A stretch of 64,000 nucleotides of DNA from Candidatus Methanoperedens sp. (GTDB taxonomy: Archaea > Halobacteriota > Methanosarcinia > Methanosarcinales > Methanoperedenaceae): the NCBI GenBank assembly GCA_028717345.1, contig JAQUNZ010000001.1:1-64000 (forward strand). Direction: 5' to 3'. Within the stretch, counting starts at the first letter, position 1, and each line of letters starts with the position of its first letter. Positions 62,575 through 64,000 of the stretch are shown here, piece by piece. A program made the position numbers and the translations under genes. Below the pieces are notes generated by a model that saw nothing but the letters and a program-made list of their open reading frames with translations, was not told where the DNA came from and did not search any database.

Positions 62575-63410
62575 TGGGGTTAATAGAAGATCGCGATGCT
62601 CAGTTCATGCTTCTGGCAGGATTTCTTATCGCCATTGGGCTTGTGATAACAACTGTGATGCTCAACAGCATCATGTTCGAAGGCAACATGGCGATAGAAT
62701 CCGTAACAGAGAACTCAAAATATGAAATGATCAATCTGATGCAGATCACCACTGATGAAATAAGAAGCGCATACAGGAATGCCACTGAAAATGGCGGGAC
62801 AGTGCAAAACACAACTATCAATTTCACACGGCAGGTAAATAATTTCAGCGCAGATCTGCCTAAAATATACTCAATGTATGGGGGAGGCGCAAAGATAACG
62901 TTTGAAAACTGGACAAATAAAGGATATGCTAATTTTACTGAGAACGGGAGACCGGGTGGTAAGGACAACTGGACTGTGATAGAGGGCGTAAATGCCGGCT
63001 ATGTACGTGTTTTTAATATTTCGATCAATTTTACCGGGACTGCCGGAGCTATCTTTAAGATCGAAGCACACAACTCCACCGGTTATTCGGTTTGGTCAAT
63101 CGCATTTAACAACACAAACTATAATGTTACAAATGCCACAAATGCCTCAAATTACACTATTGGAAGCTTTAGTTCAGGCAGCCAGTACAATTTGACATCT
63201 CACCCATTTGACTTTAATTACTTATCATCTCCGGTATCAATTCATATTATTAATGGTAGCAATGCTTTTGGAACATACAGGATACAGGGGCTGCTGGCTA
63301 ACAACAGAAATTTTACTCGCGAACGTCATTATGTCCTGAACACCAGTGTCGCGCTCTCGACAGTTAAAGTCAGGGCGAATATTTCAATGCCTGTATCAGT
63401 ACCGTGGTGA
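62574..63410 (+). CDS. Pilin-like secreted protein 3
   Basis: 278 residues, the largest of the set. Helix FMLLAGFLIAIGLVITTVMLNSIMF follows an EDRDAQ leader, and the remainder is extracellular with more than ten N-glycosylation sequons. ATG 62574 has GGAGG at 62564-62568 and overlaps the previous stop (TAATG), so it is preferred to 62562. It probably caps or decorates the same filament as its neighbours (inference). Confidence 0.7.
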   Translation: MGLIEDRDAQFMLLAGFLIAIGLVITTVMLNSIMFEGNMAIESVTENSKYEMINLMQITTDEIRSAYRNATENGGTVQNTTINFTRQVNNFSADLPKIYSMYGGGAKITFENWTNKGYANFTENGRPGGKDNWTVIEGVNAGYVRVFNISINFTGTAGAIFKIEAHNSTGYSVWSIAFNNTNYNVTNATNASNYTIGSFSSGSQYNLTSHPFDFNYLSSPVSIHIINGSNAFGTYRIQGLLANNRNFTRERHYVLNTSVALSTVKVRANISMPVSVPW

Positions 63411-63414
63411 TAAC

Positions 63415-63891
63415 ATGGCTCTTAAAAGCATAATAAGGAACGAGGAAGCAGTTTCCATTTCAATTGGTTTCATTTTAATGTTCGCAGTTACGGTTATCGT
63501 TTTTACAGGAGTTATGATATCATTCTATTCATTATCCCGGAATATAGAGAAATCCGCTATGGAGGAAAGCTTTAAAATACTTGGAAGCGGGCTTGCAAAC
63601 AAAATAGCCACAGTTGACACTCTTGTCAATGTCAGCGCTTCTTTTGGCGCTACTGTTGAAAGTATTGAATATGAATTCAGGTTGCCAGCCACTATAGCAG
63701 GTAAAACATATTCTATTAATTTAACCAACACAACTCATGAGATAATACTGGAATCCGATAATGGAGCGCTTGTGGGTTCGCCGTTCAGTGTTTCAAATAA
63801 TTTTACAGAAAGAAAGTTCTACGGCGGGGCTGAGGATTATATAATTACATATGATAAAAATGGTAGTAAAATTTATATTGATGAACAGTGA
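63415..63891 (+). CDS. Pilin-like secreted protein 4 (DUF7266-like)
   Basis: 158 residues with RNEEAVSISIGFILMFAVTVIVFTGVMISFY, close to the archaeal pilin leader/helix (compare [15 protein letters not shown] in the pilin at 57 kb). The C-terminal part is a beta domain with sequons. ATG 63415 lies four bases after the preceding stop; the ORF track start at 63346 lies inside that gene. It ends the operon seen here. Confidence 0.72.
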   Translation: MALKSIIRNEEAVSISIGFILMFAVTVIVFTGVMISFYSLSRNIEKSAMEESFKILGSGLANKIATVDTLVNVSASFGATVESIEYEFRLPATIAGKTYSINLTNTTHEIILESDNGALVGSPFSVSNNFTERKFYGGAEDYIITYDKNGSKIYIDEQ

Positions 63892-63957
63892 TATAAATAC
63901 TCAGCATTATAATCATTATGATAATCTTTAAGTAGGGACAGGCACAATATATTTTAT

Positions 63958-64000
63958 ATGGATGTATCCTTTAAAAAAAGCCATTCAAATTTAAAAGAAT
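63958..64000 (+). CDS. Start of an ORF cut by the window edge
   Basis: ATG 63958 opens MDVSFKKSHSNLKE and runs off the end. It follows a 66-base AT-rich gap after the pilin-like operon. Too little is visible to name it. Confidence 0.3.
   Translation, partial: MDVSFKKSHSNLKE

Overview
The window is a chromosomal segment of a euryarchaeon, most probably of the Methanosarcinales and perhaps close to the Methanoperedenaceae; the family-level placement is inference. Archaeal markers are geranylgeranylglyceryl-phosphate synthase, ribosomal protein L40e, UPF0212, DUF357, diphthine-ammonia ligase, archaeal type IV pilins and a PGF-CTERM surface protein. Methanogen/methanotroph markers are a beta-RFAP synthase for tetrahydromethanopterin, a HdrC-HdrB pair, DUF2111, and a tandem-domain S-layer protein of the Methanosarcina type. 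No rRNA or tRNA gene and no CRISPR array was seen.

Layout. 0-11 kb is mostly core metabolism: pyrC, tyrA-aroE, purC, pdxT, an FtsZ, DUF357/UPF0212/DPH6. 11-18.5 kb has a VapBC pair, a ferritin-like protein that seems to lack a standard start codon, an S-layer protein, an FAD oxidoreductase-MFS pair, and a patch of decayed toxin-antitoxin and winged-helix genes. carB follows, then a redox cluster (two overlapping micro-ORFs, an AhpD-like protein, two iron-sulfur flavoproteins) and a second S-layer-type protein without a signal peptide.

26.7-36.2 kb is one tightly packed chemosensory operon: CheW, CheR-TPR, CheW, MCP, CheA-REC, CheB, REC-PAS-PAS-histidine kinase. Its composition matches bacterial Wsp-type (alternative cellular function) systems, but the usual diguanylate cyclase response regulator is replaced by a hybrid kinase. 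It ends in a truncated ORF at a defective insertion sequence. Right after that element (37.2-40.3 kb) is the most unexpected locus: a cbb3-type oxygen reductase in which CcoN, CcoO and two more cytochrome c domains form one polypeptide, followed by a CcoS-like protein and a small membrane subunit. The CuB and heme histidines and the cross-linking tyrosine are all present.

40-53 kb returns to archaeal metabolism: aldehyde ferredoxin oxidoreductase, J-domain protein, Dus, HdrCB, beta-RFAP synthase, AMMECR1, L40e, GGGPS and a Re-citrate-synthase-like enzyme, with an IS200 relic and dispersed short repeats. 53-64 kb holds a REP-like inverted palindromic unit, an XRE-CBS regulator, a GXGXG protein, VapBC and DUF433/DUF5615 toxin-antitoxin pairs, two pilins, a Cys/Met PLP enzyme, MoaB, abutting fragments of an ABC transporter, and an operon of four pilin-like secreted proteins that runs toward the window edge.
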